Source of the DNA: Prosapia bicincta | Lineage: Eukaryota; Arthropoda; Insecta; Hemiptera; Cercopidae | NCBI GenBank assembly: GCA_036971475.1 | Contig: JBAIZL010000003.1 | Span: forward strand, 111,651,570 to 111,715,569 | Reading direction: 5' to 3' | Length of the DNA stretch: 64,000 nt | Shown here: in pieces, positions 11,901-23,027 of the stretch | How the letters are laid out: the number at the start of each line of letters is the position of its first letter | Position numbering within the stretch: position 1 is the stretch's first letter | Made by a program: the position numbers and the translations under genes | Notes under the pieces: generated by a model | Seen by the model: only the letters and a program-made list of their open reading frames with translations | What the model was told of the DNA's origin: nothing | Databases searched by the model: none

Positions 11901-12470
11901 TATAAACAGGTTGTGGTAATTTTCTATGACTGCTTTAAGCATAAAGCTTTGGATTATAGGTCCTTGGGGAAACCTGCAAAAGAATAACATTGTTTGTGGT
12001 ACAAAATACATTTGGTTTTGAAGGGCCATTTAGTGTGAAAAGAAGTATTTAACAGCAGTGTAGGAAATTTCCCAAATATCCTGTTTAAAAAAGTGTATAC
12101 AAATTAAGAAAAAAATCACAAACCTAAAACTACGTATTTAGATATAAAACAGAAAAGAACACTACAGTGGGTTTTATTGGAAAAGCTTACGTATAGTGGT
12201 ACATGCTATATTTATTTGTCTGTAATATTTAGAAAACGAAATAAATAATAATGTCTTGCTTTTGTATAATTCAAGGCTTATTAACGGAAAAAATTGTAAT
12301 AAACAAAGAAAAACATTGATTTCTAACATCCGATAAAGCCTTATTAAAAACAGAAAAACTTTTATTTTCGTAAGGGATTTTATTTTAGGTACTAACCATG
12401 AAAGTGGCCTTCACATAGTGCAATACTAAGTTATAGATGGCAACAAATAATGCTGTTATTGCATTTGCAG
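11901..12470 (+). repeat. Block D, copy 4, and spacer to exon A copy 3
   Basis: Block D covers about 11910-12190 and resembles the 8400 copy. It is followed by spacer ending in GCATTTGCAG before exon A copy 3. Confidence 0.55.
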
Positions 12471-12566
12471 ACTATTGGTGAGCCAAGCAGAGGATGCGCC
12501 CCCCAGAGCGCCCCGGAAACTCCCAGGAGACCCCCGGACCCTCCCCGCACCCTAAACTGCAAGAAG
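12471..12566 (+). pseudogene. Exon A, copy 3
   Basis: 96 nt between TTTGCAG and GTGAGT. In the family frame it begins LLVSQAEDAPPRAPRK but meets TAA about four codons before the donor. Frame 1 is open throughout (begins TIGEPSRG, ends LNCKK) and would join the other frame of B1. Copy 3 is richer in C than the others. The next B exon is B1 at 15953, about 3.4 kb away. Confidence 0.4.
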
Positions 12567-13129
12567 GTGAGTTGATGGGTTGGTTATGTTTATTATAATG
12601 TACAAATAGTTGTGAGGATGAAAATAATAAGATGAAACAAGCAAAGTAAACATAATCCAAGAAATTTGGTACAAAGTCTGTCAAAAATTAAATCTATTTA
12701 CGCCAGGTTTATCCTATTATTAAACATATAACAATTTGGATACACACCTAGATAAAATTGCCTTTTTTTCTAGCGACAAACCTAGATTCCAGGAACAATG
12801 AATCTTTCCATGGAAACAATATCGTAACAATAAATCTTTCAATGGAAACAATAATGTAACCTCAACGCGTGATACCAGGCAACCATACATCAGTCATTGT
12901 TAATATCTTTACACGAAAATATTGTTACATGTTTACAATAAATAATTTTATATTATTTCCCGACCATATTTTGTGATTGATTAATAAATGTGTTTTATTT
13001 TTTTAGTTTTTAAAATATTTAATATCCTAAAATGCTCAAATATTTACACGTAAAGTTTGTTGTATTGGTTTTACTTAATGACATATATTCGCAATAGTTG
13101 AACATAATCGTTGATACTTTGCTATTAGT
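12567..13129 (+). repeat. Sequence after exon A, copy 3
   Basis: It matches 17540-18130 and includes an ATCAGTCATTGTTAATAT segment. Within it a short segment with CAATGAATCTTTCCATGGAA is partly repeated (12795-12860). No gene. Confidence 0.5.
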
Positions 13130-14040
13130 ACTCGGAGAAACCGTCCAATACACCAAAGCACATACACAGACAGCAACATAACTATCAACGCAAAACAATA
13201 ACACATTAACACCCACCACCAGTTTTACCTAAGCACAATAAACACCATAAACATCCAAATTAATATAAACGAGTTAGGGCTTAAACAAATGACTTGAATA
13301 AGTCTCACACCAAAAATACAATTATAAACAAAAGTTTGACTCAGAATCAGCAATACAAAGCACAGATCCATTCACCATGAATACATTAGACAAGGCATTG
13401 AATATAAAATGTTCATCATAAACACATTAAAGACTATACAAAGCACATCTAATAAACACACAACCCTTACATCCATCACACAAACTAACCTTAATATTTT
13501 AAAACAGATAAAGGCTCTTCTATAGGAATAATGCGCCAACAAGACGTTGACAATAAAGTAAATAAATACATGACAAAAACAACATAACCGAACTCCATTT
13601 AGTCCCTACACAAAAATATCAAACACAAATTAAAAATCACATAAGCAAATGCACCGAAATCATGAAACCAGAACAAGAGAAACATTATAAACAAAACACA
13701 TATTCTGCAATAACAAACCACACCCAGGCACCTTCACGTAACCTAGCCAAATACACACACAAACGTTAATAACCACAGGTCAAAACACAATGGCAGTGGC
13801 CTGATACACAAATGTAAAGACATCTGTATCCCACACAACACTATAGCGTCATTCGACATAAAAACTTAAACACCATCGTACCCATTACACAACCACTTCA
13901 AACACTAGGAAACATGCTGACAACAAACAAAACTCCTCAAAAACTCACCCAAGAAATCACCACACTCACTAAACTCATAACACAAATTCTACACCCAAAC
14001 ACTGACATCGTCGTCGAAACTAGCCTGTTTGTGTTAATAA
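13130..14040 (+). pseudogene. Penelope-like reverse transcriptase relic
   Basis: The + strand is strikingly A/C-rich. Broken but long frames recall a Penelope-type reverse transcriptase in order: TSITQTNLNILKQIKALL (about 13470-13530), then an open run of about 65 codons at 13570-13768 with ITELHLVPTQKYQTQI and APSRNLAKYTHKR, then CIPHNTIASFDIKT before 13870, then TIVPITQPLQTLGN running to a TAA near 14044. In the family, a palm motif of the SFDV.SL.TN.P type follows an SP.Y.LAKYL block; here SFDIK and TIVPI occupy those places in adjacent frames. Only the N-terminal half is present, with several frameshifts and stops. The 5' part recurs at 8140, 11655 and 27115. A GIY-YIG endonuclease is not seen. 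Confidence 0.65.
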
Positions 14041-15423
14041 ACTAATGCGTAGTAAGACTTAGAGTAAATTGCTTTAATTTTACCGTTGTGAATTCTTCTT
14101 ACTAGCTAAGCTGCTAATTAACATAATACTAAACCTAACTTTTACCCTCAAATTAGAAGACAATAATAAAAAATATTATTATCTTATTAATAAAAATAAA
14201 GTAATAAGGTCATACAAGATTGCAGATGTGCGACGCCAATTTGACTGTGATTGACTGTAGAATAATCCAAATTTGTTATTTATTATTTCCTATAACACCT
14301 TAATAACGACAATTATTAGAATAAGCGAAAACTATTTAATTCGTAGAATAACCAATTCCCTACCTCAAGGCCAGTGCAATATCTTTCTGTTGTTACCTAA
14401 ATCTACCTCACCCAATATATATTTCGCAAGCATAATGCGAGTAAATGATATTGAGGGTTAAATGATGATTCTAGTACACATTTCCGCTCGATTAAGTATT
14501 CCGCGCTCAAAAACATTGTTTCAAGGTCACTCTAACATAAGTAGGAGAGTCAGTTTAATCATGTAAAATGTTTGTGCAGTTGTGTACTAACCATTCTGCA
14601 AATATATTTTGTGGAATTGAAAACTGATGGATTTGAATCCGCTTTTTTTGATTATTCTATTCCTCCCGTTTAAACAAACTGTTTAGTTAAAGATATGGAT
14701 GTATTTGTACGCTTTTATATCTTATATTACTCGTAATAATTATTGATAATCCACATTGAATCGCGAGTAATACCTTAATCGCGAGTAATAATATATTAAC
14801 AATCGTTTGTAATGGCATCATCATTGAGTTATAACTATTGCAAACTGATACCATCGAAGGGATGATAACGTCATTGGCTTCGAAACGAGCTTCAGTCATT
14901 ATATTTTATATATGAGTGAGTAAGGGAGCTCTATTAATGAATTTTTACCATCACTTCATAAGATCAGCTAAAATATGCTAATATGCACTAAAACAATGTA
15001 AATACATAGGCAAATGTGAGAGAAGGGGATTCACGTCTGTAACAGGTTTGTAACATTATCCTTCTTGGGGGGCCTGGATAAGGTCCAGAGTGTAGAATAA
15101 GCATCAAGCTGAAGGCCAAACTTGGGACAAGCGCGAGAAATAGCAGTCGCTGAATGTATTCACCCGAGAAGCAATAGTACAGGTGGTTTTGCTTACAGCC
15201 TTCTGGTGCCTTAGGTTACCATGGGAACTAAGTCCGAAGTAAACATAAGAGAAACTCGTAGGTCATAAGTTCCCGCTTGCGCAGCGGCAACACTACATAT
15301 TTAGACATATCTGAGGAGCTACGTAATACAATCTATGTGAACTACTTGAAGAGGTCTCAGCGTTAAATTCATTTCTAAACTCTGAGGGATCCTTTCGCAT
15401 TTAGTGTTTAAAATTATCCCCAA
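14041..15423. other. AT-rich sequence, partly duplicated
   Basis: 14505-14775 matches 27520-27790 (shared ACAAACTGTTTAGTTAAAGA). 14345-14410 resembles block F near 26045. 15030-15300 is less AT-rich, with no convincing frame. Open frames of 62-70 codons here have no motif. Confidence 0.45.
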
Positions 15424-15824
15424 TGGTTTACCAAATTGTGAACATAAGATTTTATATTTGGGCAATAATTCTATATTTTCATTTGTTCATATATGTCCTG
15501 AAGCCTACAATGGTTAGTGTAATTGTTAGTTAATATAATTGTTAATGCAATTGTTTTTAATATTTCATGAACTTCCTCTTCTCCTGTTACACCTATTTAT
15601 TTTGTTATAGATTCAACTAACCATAGTTGTGAAAGTTTAAGAATTTATGGCTAAGCTTGAGTGTAAGAATAAAAATCATTTTAATAACTATAGAAAATTT
15701 GAACAAGATATATACAAGGAGAGTGCGTAGTAATAGAAGGAATTGAAGGAAACAAAATCAAATAACCTTACATTTTAACAAACCTTTTCTTAAGTCTGTC
15801 AAAGAAAACTACTAAATAATTCTA
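15424..15824 (+). repeat. 401-bp patch identical to 24821-25221
   Basis: By eye, every base from 15424 to 15824 equals 24821-25221, with a constant offset of 9397 and no gap. Sequence on both sides differs clearly between the two copies (about 10 percent downstream and largely unrelated upstream). It is non-coding and lies just before exon B in both units. Confidence 0.85.
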
Positions 15825-15952
15825 AGCTTCACATATAACAAGGTACACACTATCATGAAGGGCTTTGTCATGCTACTAACTATATAACGTCCCTTATGCC
15901 AGAGACGGTGACCTGATGATGTATATTATAAGGTGACTTGTACATTTTACAG

Positions 15953-16055
15953 AACCAGCCCAAGAACCCGGCAGATTGTGGGATTGGACACTGCAACTTG
16001 GGTAATACACCATCTTCCCTCAGGACTACATGGGATGAGTGGACCAGGCTTTAAG
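15953..16055 (+). CDS. Exon B, copy 1 (unrecognised family)
   Basis: 103 nt between TTTTACAG and GTATGT. With one leading base the frame is open to the donor: TSPRTRQIVGLDTATW, then an HHLPSGLHGMSG segment ending GFK, phase 0 out. The same frame is open in all four copies. The alternative frame (NQPKNPAD...) ends in a stop just before the donor here and in copies 2 and 3. The entry phase fits exon A copies 2 and 4. The conserved GLHG and W-containing core suggests a folded domain edge, but I cannot name it. Preceding sequence back to 15825 is also conserved among units. Confidence 0.45.
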
Positions 16056-16439
16056 GTATGTTGCAATTTGCCTCTTTACTTTTATACAACTTTACAATGT
16101 TTCCTTCTTTTATTTATAAACATCTTCAGTGGAAGTGGTTTTTGGACTAAATTTTTTAGACTTGAGATTTGAACAAACACGTTTAACTGTTATTCAGTAG
16201 CAACTATTTGGGGCTTTTAGACATCCTAATCCAACCAAAATACTGCTAATAATTTCAAAATATAACATAATTAAGAATTTCATAATTCTTACAAATTTCA
16301 TAATGAAGCTCCAAATACGCGTGTAAAGAGAAGGGTGCGCCCTGGCTAAGGGCTGTATCCTTGAATGTGCAAGTTTGCTTATTTTATTTGTATTATGCGC
16401 AACTGTTACAAACTAGTAGTTATTGACGTTAGCGGCGTT
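16056..16439. other. Sequence after exon B, copy 1
   Basis: It matches 25453-25830 and 28419-28530, and the reverse complement of about 58490-58890, including TGTATCCTTGAATGTGCAAG. It probably represents intron or 3' sequence. No gene. Confidence 0.5.
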
Positions 16440-16599
16440 GTGATGAATCACCATACATTTTGTGGTGAAGGTGTAGCGAATATAATGACATTTTGTGTAA
16501 ATATTTCGTAAAACTAAACAACTGGTAAAAGTATGATTCGTTCCTAAATCCACGAGAAAACGTATGGATCGCATTGTCGTGAAAGGTATTTTCTTTGGT
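16440..16599 (+). repeat. Repeat H, copy 2
   Basis: Gap-free partner of 2001-2160. A minus-strand frame of 106 codons spanning H and the CA tract is an artefact of the low-complexity tract. Confidence 0.7.
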
Positions 16600-16639
16600 T
16601 TTTTGTATTATATGTGAGTTTGTATGGAGCGCTTTCACT

Positions 16640-16640
16640 T

Positions 16641-16686
<46 letters not shown>

Positions 16687-16700
16687 ACGCACACACGCAC
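16640..16700. repeat. (CA)n microsatellite
   Basis: A CA run passing into CGCACA repeats. It sits between repeat H and block D, as the CA-rich tracts do in the other units. Confidence 0.95.
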
Positions 16701-17465
16701 TCCTCCTCCCTGCCTGCAAAATCAGTTGACCAATTATTGGTGATATCATATTTTTGGGTTATATGAATATGTAGTTTATAACCTGTTTTATTCCCTGGGT
16801 AGAGTTTTTTAAAGATACAAAAGCAAAAACCCTCCTCGTACTATAGCAAACATTTGCACAATGTAAAATTGGGTAATTCCATAGGTTACATGTGTGTGTA
16901 GTGGTGAAGTAATATTTGGCTATGATTGCTTTAAGCATGAAGCTTTGGGAAATAGGTTTATGGAAAACCTGCAAAGGCATAAAATTGTTTGTGCTACAAA
17001 ATATATTTGGATTTGAAGGACCATTTTGTGTGAAAAGAGCTATTTAACACTAGCGTAGGACATTTCTCAAAAATCCTGTTTAAAAAAGTATATAAAAATT
17101 ACGAGAAATAAACACAAACCTACAACTATGTATTTAAATATAAAACAGAGAAGAACACTGCAGTGGGTTTTTATTTAAAATGTTTACGTAATAGGCTTAG
17201 TGCAATATTTATTTGTGTGTAATATTTAGGAAGCGTATTGAATATTGATGTCTTGCTTAGATATAATAACAGGCATTTTAACGGCAAAATTTGTAAAAAA
17301 AATCTAATGAAAAACATTTACTACCAAATATGATAAAATCTCATTAAAAAAGGGAAAACATTTATCTTCAAAAGTACTTTAAGATGCTAAACAGCAAAGT
17401 GAACTTCACATAGTGGATTACAAAGTTATAAATGGAAATATTTAATGTTGTGTTTGCATTTGCAG
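16701..17465 (+). repeat. Block D, copy 5, and spacer
   Basis: Block D is at about 16880-17190, followed by spacer ending in GCATTTGCAG. No gene; the 73-codon minus-strand frame is a shadow of D. Confidence 0.55.
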
Positions 17466-17539
17466 GCTAATGGTGAGCCAAAGCAGAGGATGAGTTTAAA
17501 AAGCCCCCAAGGATCCCCCGCATCTTGCACTGCGCTAAG
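17466..17539 (+). CDS. Exon A, copy 4 (shortened)
   Basis: 74 nt between TTTGCAG and GTGAGT. It has an internal deletion and one extra A near the start. Frame 1 is open (ANGEPKQRMSLKSPQG, ending SCTAL plus AG), so its C-terminal half returns to the frame of copy 2 and its exit phase fits exon B. No B exon follows before the next unit, so it may be a solo remnant. Confidence 0.35.
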
Positions 17540-18150
17540 GTGAGTTGATGGGTTGGTTATGTTTGCTCTAATGTACGAATAGTTGGATGTTTGGTTGAGA
17601 GGCTTTTTAATAAGAAGTCAGAGGCTTAAACAGAAAACAGAGGTAGTACAGATGTAGGTGAGGATGGGGATAATAAGAAGAAACAAGCAGAATTAAAATA
17701 GTCCTAGAGTCCTGGTACAAACTATGGCAAAATTATATCCATTTACATCAGGTATATGCTATTATTAAACATAAAATAATTTGAATATACACCTTGATAA
17801 AATTCATTTCTTCTATCGACAAATTTAGGTTCCAGGAACAATGAATGTTTCCATGGAAACACTAATGTAACCTCAACGCGTGTTACCAGGCAACCATACA
17901 TCAGTCATTGTTAATATGTTTACAAGAAAATAATGGTTTATTTTTACAATAAATAGTTTTATATTATTTCCCGACTATATTTTTTGATTGATTCTATAGA
18001 TGTGTTTTATTAGTTTAGTTTTAAAAAAATTTTTATAACCCAAAATGCTCAAATAATTACATATAAAGCTGGATAAATGGGTTTTACTTAATGACCTATA
18101 TACGCAATAGTTGAACATAATCATTGATACTTTGCAATTAGTACTCGATT
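17540..18150 (+). repeat. Sequence after exon A, copy 4
   Basis: It matches 12567-13130 closely, including ACCAGGCAACCATACATCAG. No gene. Confidence 0.55.
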
Positions 18151-19289
18151 GCTGCAACATAACAATCCCTCATTGCTGTATCTATCTACAAATCCTTCTA
18201 TCCATTTATTCGTCAATAAACTCATTTATTATACCTAACATAACCTAGGAATGATACATGCTTCATTTCTAATTTAATTCTCGAAAATCATAACTGTTTT
18301 AATAATTTCTCCACAATGTTCACATTTCAGCACCATTGAAAGAAAGGTATTTTCTGCACATACGGCTTCACATTGCTTTCTGTAGACATTTTTCTAAAGG
18401 AATGAATATTATATTTGTTTATTTACTATAAACTGTCTTTCTTTACTCATAAATATCCTTTATGTTTTAAGAATCTATTCTCAAACATTAGTTTGTGCAT
18501 TATTTTTTGGAATAGTGGGTTGATGTCAATAAGTACCATTCTCTGTTATTCGTTTACCTCAAGATCCATCTACAACCTGACATATGTATCCCTATATCTA
18601 GTTATGCATATTGTGACTGCCTAAAGTGGCTTTCATCCTACAAATTAACCTTTGGCTTACCATTAAATTAGACTGATCTTAATTCCAAACAAACAAGATC
18701 TAAAACTATTATCCAAAATATTTCTTTATCCAACACTATAATTTCTAAGAATACCCATTTAGAGCCTGTCAGACTCAAACATCTCACAATAAAAATAGAT
18801 GTTATGTCTCACCAAAGGTGGATATAGATTTCTCCCCAGTGAGATCAGAGATGGAAATTTTCAAAGAAACTAACCTTATAAACTAACCTTTGGGTTACCA
18901 CTAAATTAGATTGATCTTATTTCCAAACAAACTAATTGGTCTAAAATCCTTTGTAACGATTGTCACAACATTCACGCACATGCTCAGCTCACATGCGTGT
19001 GCCGGGGAAACTCAAGACACTAATCACTATCACCAATCGCACGTGAAGTGCAATTATACGTTAAACTTTGGGCGTGAAACCTGGCACGAGCACACAGGTA
19101 CATGGGTATACGTTCTGCTGCTACACACGCGCACACAATCAAATCTGATATGTTTACACAAACCTAATGCTAGTGAATGTGGCATCGTCATCCATTCCTG
19201 GCATGTAAGTAAATTTTCAAGTCTGTAGCTCCTCAATCAAATTTAATTGGTGTAAAGAATCTTGCGGACCAGGAACAGAAGAAATATCA
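18151..19289. other. Stretch without recognisable genes
   Basis: AT-rich to 18930, with an internal near-duplication (CTAACCTTTGG followed by TTACCA at about 18646 and 18886). 18950-19200 is less AT-rich and holds overlapping 105- and 60-codon frames on opposite strands. Neither has a motif, a homologue in the window or splice context, so they are not called. Confidence 0.4.
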
Positions 19290-19830
19290 GGTTATTATTT
19301 AGTTCTCACATATATTTGAAAAATTCCAAGTCTCTAGCTATTCTAACAAGTTCGATTTGTTTAAATAACCATGGATTAAACAAATGTAGAGACAAGAAAC
19401 CTAGTGAATGTGGCATTTTCATCTAATTCTGATCTATATTTAAAATTCCAAGTCTCTAGCTCATTGGGAAGTTAGTTTAAACTTGATTGCAAAATTTCAC
19501 TCTGACAGACAGACATGACGGAAAGCGAACTAGTAAAACAATGCTAAAATCAGTTTTTTTGTTATACAAATAGATAGTTGCAGAATTTAACGTAGAGCAA
19601 CATGATGCTAATAGTTTTTCAGAACTTTTAGTGGTTTATAAGTTATTTGCATTTTTGTGTAAGTACATTATGGCTACAACGAACAGTCAGGTACTGCTGT
19701 CAAGTGGATTTATTGTGAACTATTGCACAACAATGCTTTATGCAGTTCAAAGGCGAAAATTAATCGTTTTCTATGTCAAATTTCTCGAAACTGTTCGTTG
19801 TATATTTAAAAATTTAAGTAATTAAATAAA
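19290..19830 (+). repeat. Dispersed repeat R, copy 2
   Basis: Partner of 285-800. The 64-codon frame at 19631-19825 is not preserved in copy 1. Confidence 0.65.
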
Positions 19831-22079
19831 AATATAGACTTTCTCTTTCATTTGGTATAGGGAACATTTGGTTGCGTTGAATATTTGCAGAGTTCTGGCT
19901 GTTTCACAAAGCTTTGCTAGTGCAATCTGATAATGTAGTCTGGCGGTTTTTATCACTTTAAACACGCTTTTAAACCGTTCCAAGATATCGAGCTTAAATT
20001 TTCGTAATTTGATTCCTAAATGTTTTTTCATCTTTATATTATATAAAGCTATAAACAATTTTTAATTTTACTTTTTATTTTACTTATTTTTATAAATAAG
20101 TTTATATATACATCAGGCAATGAGAAATGAATAAGGAACGATTTGTGAAATTTTGAGTTTGATATCTTGAATGGTTTAGAAATTATATGAAGTGATAAAA
20201 ATACACCCAGATTTTACATTTCCAGGTTTTGACAATGCAAAACCATATCTCTGCATCGCCAGATATGGCTATGTTTTGGTTTTTATAAAACAGCCATATC
20301 TCTGCACATATTTAATCCAACAAGATGTTTCTTATACAAAACGTAAGAAGAAAGTCCGTATTTCTATCCATCTGTTTTTAGTTTTAAAATAACATGCATC
20401 GCCATATAGTCTGTGGACAGACTTGAAATTTGTACAAGATATGTAAGAATTAATAGCTTTCACATCCATAATCAACTCCAGTTTCCAGATTCACGCTCCC
20501 TCACAACATTCTTTACAAAGTCTGGACATGTAAGCGTACGAAAGTTAGCCTATATACATATGCTAAAACCTTATGCCTTATCAAATATGGATGAAGAAAT
20601 ATTCAAGTTGGTGGATACGTTTGTTTGCTGCTTCACCTCGACCCTTTGGGTTGTGACTGCTTTATAGTCCTTTATCGTACAGACCTTGAAAGCTTACGCA
20701 CCACTGGAGCTGCTCGCCAGCTGGGACAAAGCACCAGGGCTTAGACTAGGGATATACCGAGTTATTAAGTTGGTAGTTATGTCAGTGACACACCGTAGGG
20801 GCCCTCGTGGCCATCCTTATAGAGGAAAAGTAATCCTTATTGGAAAACGTATAGTGCGCATGCGCCGTATATAAATTTAACGACCAAGATTTACCAATAA
20901 ATAAGTGTTAATAATACATATTTTAGTTTTATTTGTGCCTGAAGTATTAGAAGCATTAGGTAAATACCAAATTAAAATGTTAAAAATATTTAAATGCATC
21001 ATTAATAAAAGCTTCATTAATATACCTTAAAAATAAAGTTGCTCAAGTTCCTCGTTAAAGTAAAACAAAGTATACATTGAAATAACTTGACTGATTGAGG
21101 AAATATTACATCCGAGTTGATGTGCTCCCTGTTGTTGATGTTCTTGGCCCCCGTTATGAAATTCTGGGGGGGCCGCTGAGTAATGTATTGGGCTTCTTAT
21201 TCCTTGCCGTCTCAAAAATATAACTAGCTTGTGAAGCTGTATTTAAATAATATTAATAATGAATCTCTTTATTGGTATAAAATAAACAGTACTGTAACTG
21301 AATCAGCTGTAGTGGCCTTCTTGATCAGCTGTGCCAACTTGTGATTGAGAAATCCTTCACTGTAGAGCAATATTTTCGCTCATTTGGAATTGGACTGCCT
21401 TGGATAACATTGCTTTCCTTCAAAAAACTTTAGTAGGTAACCGCATCTCCCTTAGAACAAAATTTACTTACCTTCCCACTTCCTAGATCTTACACTACCT
21501 GACGCCTACAATTGGGGAGTAGTGAAGAAGAAGATTTTTCAAAAATGGTGAAAAATTACCTCGTGTATAACAACCCCTCTTTTCTAAAATGATGCAAAAC
21601 CTTCAAAAAATGATGCTGCTTTAAATTGAACGGAGCCCATTTAGAGTATGTCTATACCCGGGTCTAACCGATTTAGCTTCTTTTTACTTGTATGTGTTTG
21701 TAAAACTATCTAAATAAAATGAAATCTTACAACTGTTTCAGTGCTGCTTATTTTGGCGCATACGGTATTTCATTTGTTTAGCATTATTATATTTTCCCAA
21801 CGTTTGGTCGTTCTTAAATATTATTATGTTTTCCAAACTAAATAAAATATAGAAAATGTCTTGAATTAAATGGTGTACGGAAAGATATGATGACCGGTTC
21901 CCCGTCATTGGCGCCCCTACCGACTGTTTAAAACACTTCGCACTCAAAAGATTCCTCCTGGAGGAATGACCATTCCCGAATACGACAAGTTGCCATTTTC
22001 ATGTTGATATTTTAAAATGTTTTAAAGTTCTCCTATTGAGGTTATTCATTAAGTTTAGTTATTCCAATAAAACTAAAAA
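19831..22079. other. Gene-poor stretch
   Basis: AT-rich. 20243-20301 has alternating inverted copies of AGATATGG (see next entry). 20690-20880 is less AT-rich and ends with GCGCATGCGC and a TATATAAA motif at about 20868. 21715-21780 and 21890-21930 contain TTGGCGC motifs that recall primer-binding sites, but I find no flanking long terminal repeats. Several 60-84-codon frames have no motif. Confidence 0.35.
20243..20301. repeat. Nested inverted repeats
   Basis: CCATATCT (20243-20250), AGATATGGCT (20261-20270) and AGCCATATCT (20292-20301). The second arm can pair with either neighbour (8 or 10 perfect base pairs), so two mutually exclusive hairpins are possible. Confidence 0.75.
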
Positions 22080-22300
22080 TTGTATTCGATAACATTTGAA
22101 AGTATGTAGCCGTCCCCTATAGGTTCTTTATGAAAATCCTCTCATTATGTGCTCAGTTCTCTCATTACTAACTACCATTTCTTCTGAGGTCCTGGAAATC
22201 CTTCTTTAGGTCGTGCTAAGCGCTTCTTCTCCAGGGTGTCGCCAATGCTTCGGGCACAAAACAGTCCTCTGGCCGTAATAGTGAAAGTGATTGGTCACGT
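22080..22300 (+). repeat. Block C, copy 3
   Basis: Matches 5215-5450 and 8995-9235, again about 450 bp upstream of an E1 exon. The CTGACCC motif that follows C elsewhere is missing here. Confidence 0.65.
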
Positions 22301-22753
22301 TTACAGAAAATAATAAAATTTTATCAATAATAATAATGGTAGGACAATCTAAAAAGTTAAATGTTAATCATAATTCTTGGGAATGAAACGTTTTTCGTTG
22401 AATTTAATTTTAAAGTGCAATATGTGCGTCTGAATTGGACGCTATTTTGTTCAAAATCGATTTCATCCTGACTTTGCTAAAATGACAATAAAAATGATGT
22501 CTTTTCAACATGTTTTTAAATATAATCGATTCTGTACCAAATATTGGTTGGCTTTGATGGAATAACTAATGATTAAATACTACAATTTCTCGAATGTAAG
22601 AGGATTAATTTTATATTAATCTTTATTTACAGATATTATTTTCCAATTATGAACTTATAAGACAATAAATTGAACTGTTAGCTTCTAATCAACCAAGCTG
22701 TGATGCCAAATTCACTTTAATGTCTAGTCTAGAGTAAACAAACTAAAGGAAGA
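22301..22753. other. Region upstream of E1 copy 4
   Basis: AT-rich. It resembles 1000-1343 and 6240-6566, ending in the same AAACTAAAGGA leader. No gene. Confidence 0.5.
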
Positions 22754-22832
22754 ATGTCGAGGCGGCCACAGCCAACTAGAGTAGACTTTGGACTGCAAGG
22801 GAATCGGGCAGTCAGCTGTGTTTCTTCGACCA
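22754..22832 (+). CDS. Exon E1, copy 4 (open, 8 codons deleted in frame)
   Basis: ATG plus 25 further codons beginning MSRRPQPTRV and then jumping to DFGLQGNRAVSCVSST. Exactly 24 nt are missing compared with copy 1, so the frame survives. The donor position reads CCA followed by GTGCGT. Together with A5 and B2 it forms the most complete unit on the + strand. Confidence 0.4.
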
Positions 22833-22936
22833 GTGCGTTTATTTTAACATTTCTTACTCGATTAGAAATGTGAAGATTTTAGTGGTTTTCGCCTTTTGTA
22901 TGCAGGTTATTAAATTGAAAGTTTGTTGTTAAAAGT

Positions 22937-23027
22937 AATTACAATGAAAATATTGGAAAGAACGCCGGGGATCTTTCGGGTTCTTTCTAATATATTGTAC
23001 CACTGTGCTCTCGATATCGTGCAATTA
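22937..23027. mobile_element. 81-bp insertion with hairpin core, flanked by AATTA duplication
   Basis: E1 copies 1-3 have a single AATTA in the GTAATTAGTTTATAA context. Here AATTA occurs at 22937-22941 and 23023-23027 with 81 extra bases between. The insert carries TATTGGAAAGAAC and GTTCTTTCTAATA, which pair at 12 of 13 positions around a GC-rich loop. This is what a small non-autonomous element with a 5-bp target duplication would look like. Confidence 0.65.

Noticed and set aside
16429..16749. 106-codon minus-strand frame
   Set aside because: It is produced by the CA microsatellite plus repeat H, and repeat H copy 1 does not keep the frame equivalently.
20690..20880. LTR or promoter with GCGCATGCGC and TATATAAA
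   Set aside because: There is no second copy in the window and no associated coding region, so it was only mentioned in the stretch description.
21715..21930. TTGGCGC motifs as retroviral-type primer-binding sites
   Set aside because: No long terminal repeats or gag/pol frames flank them.
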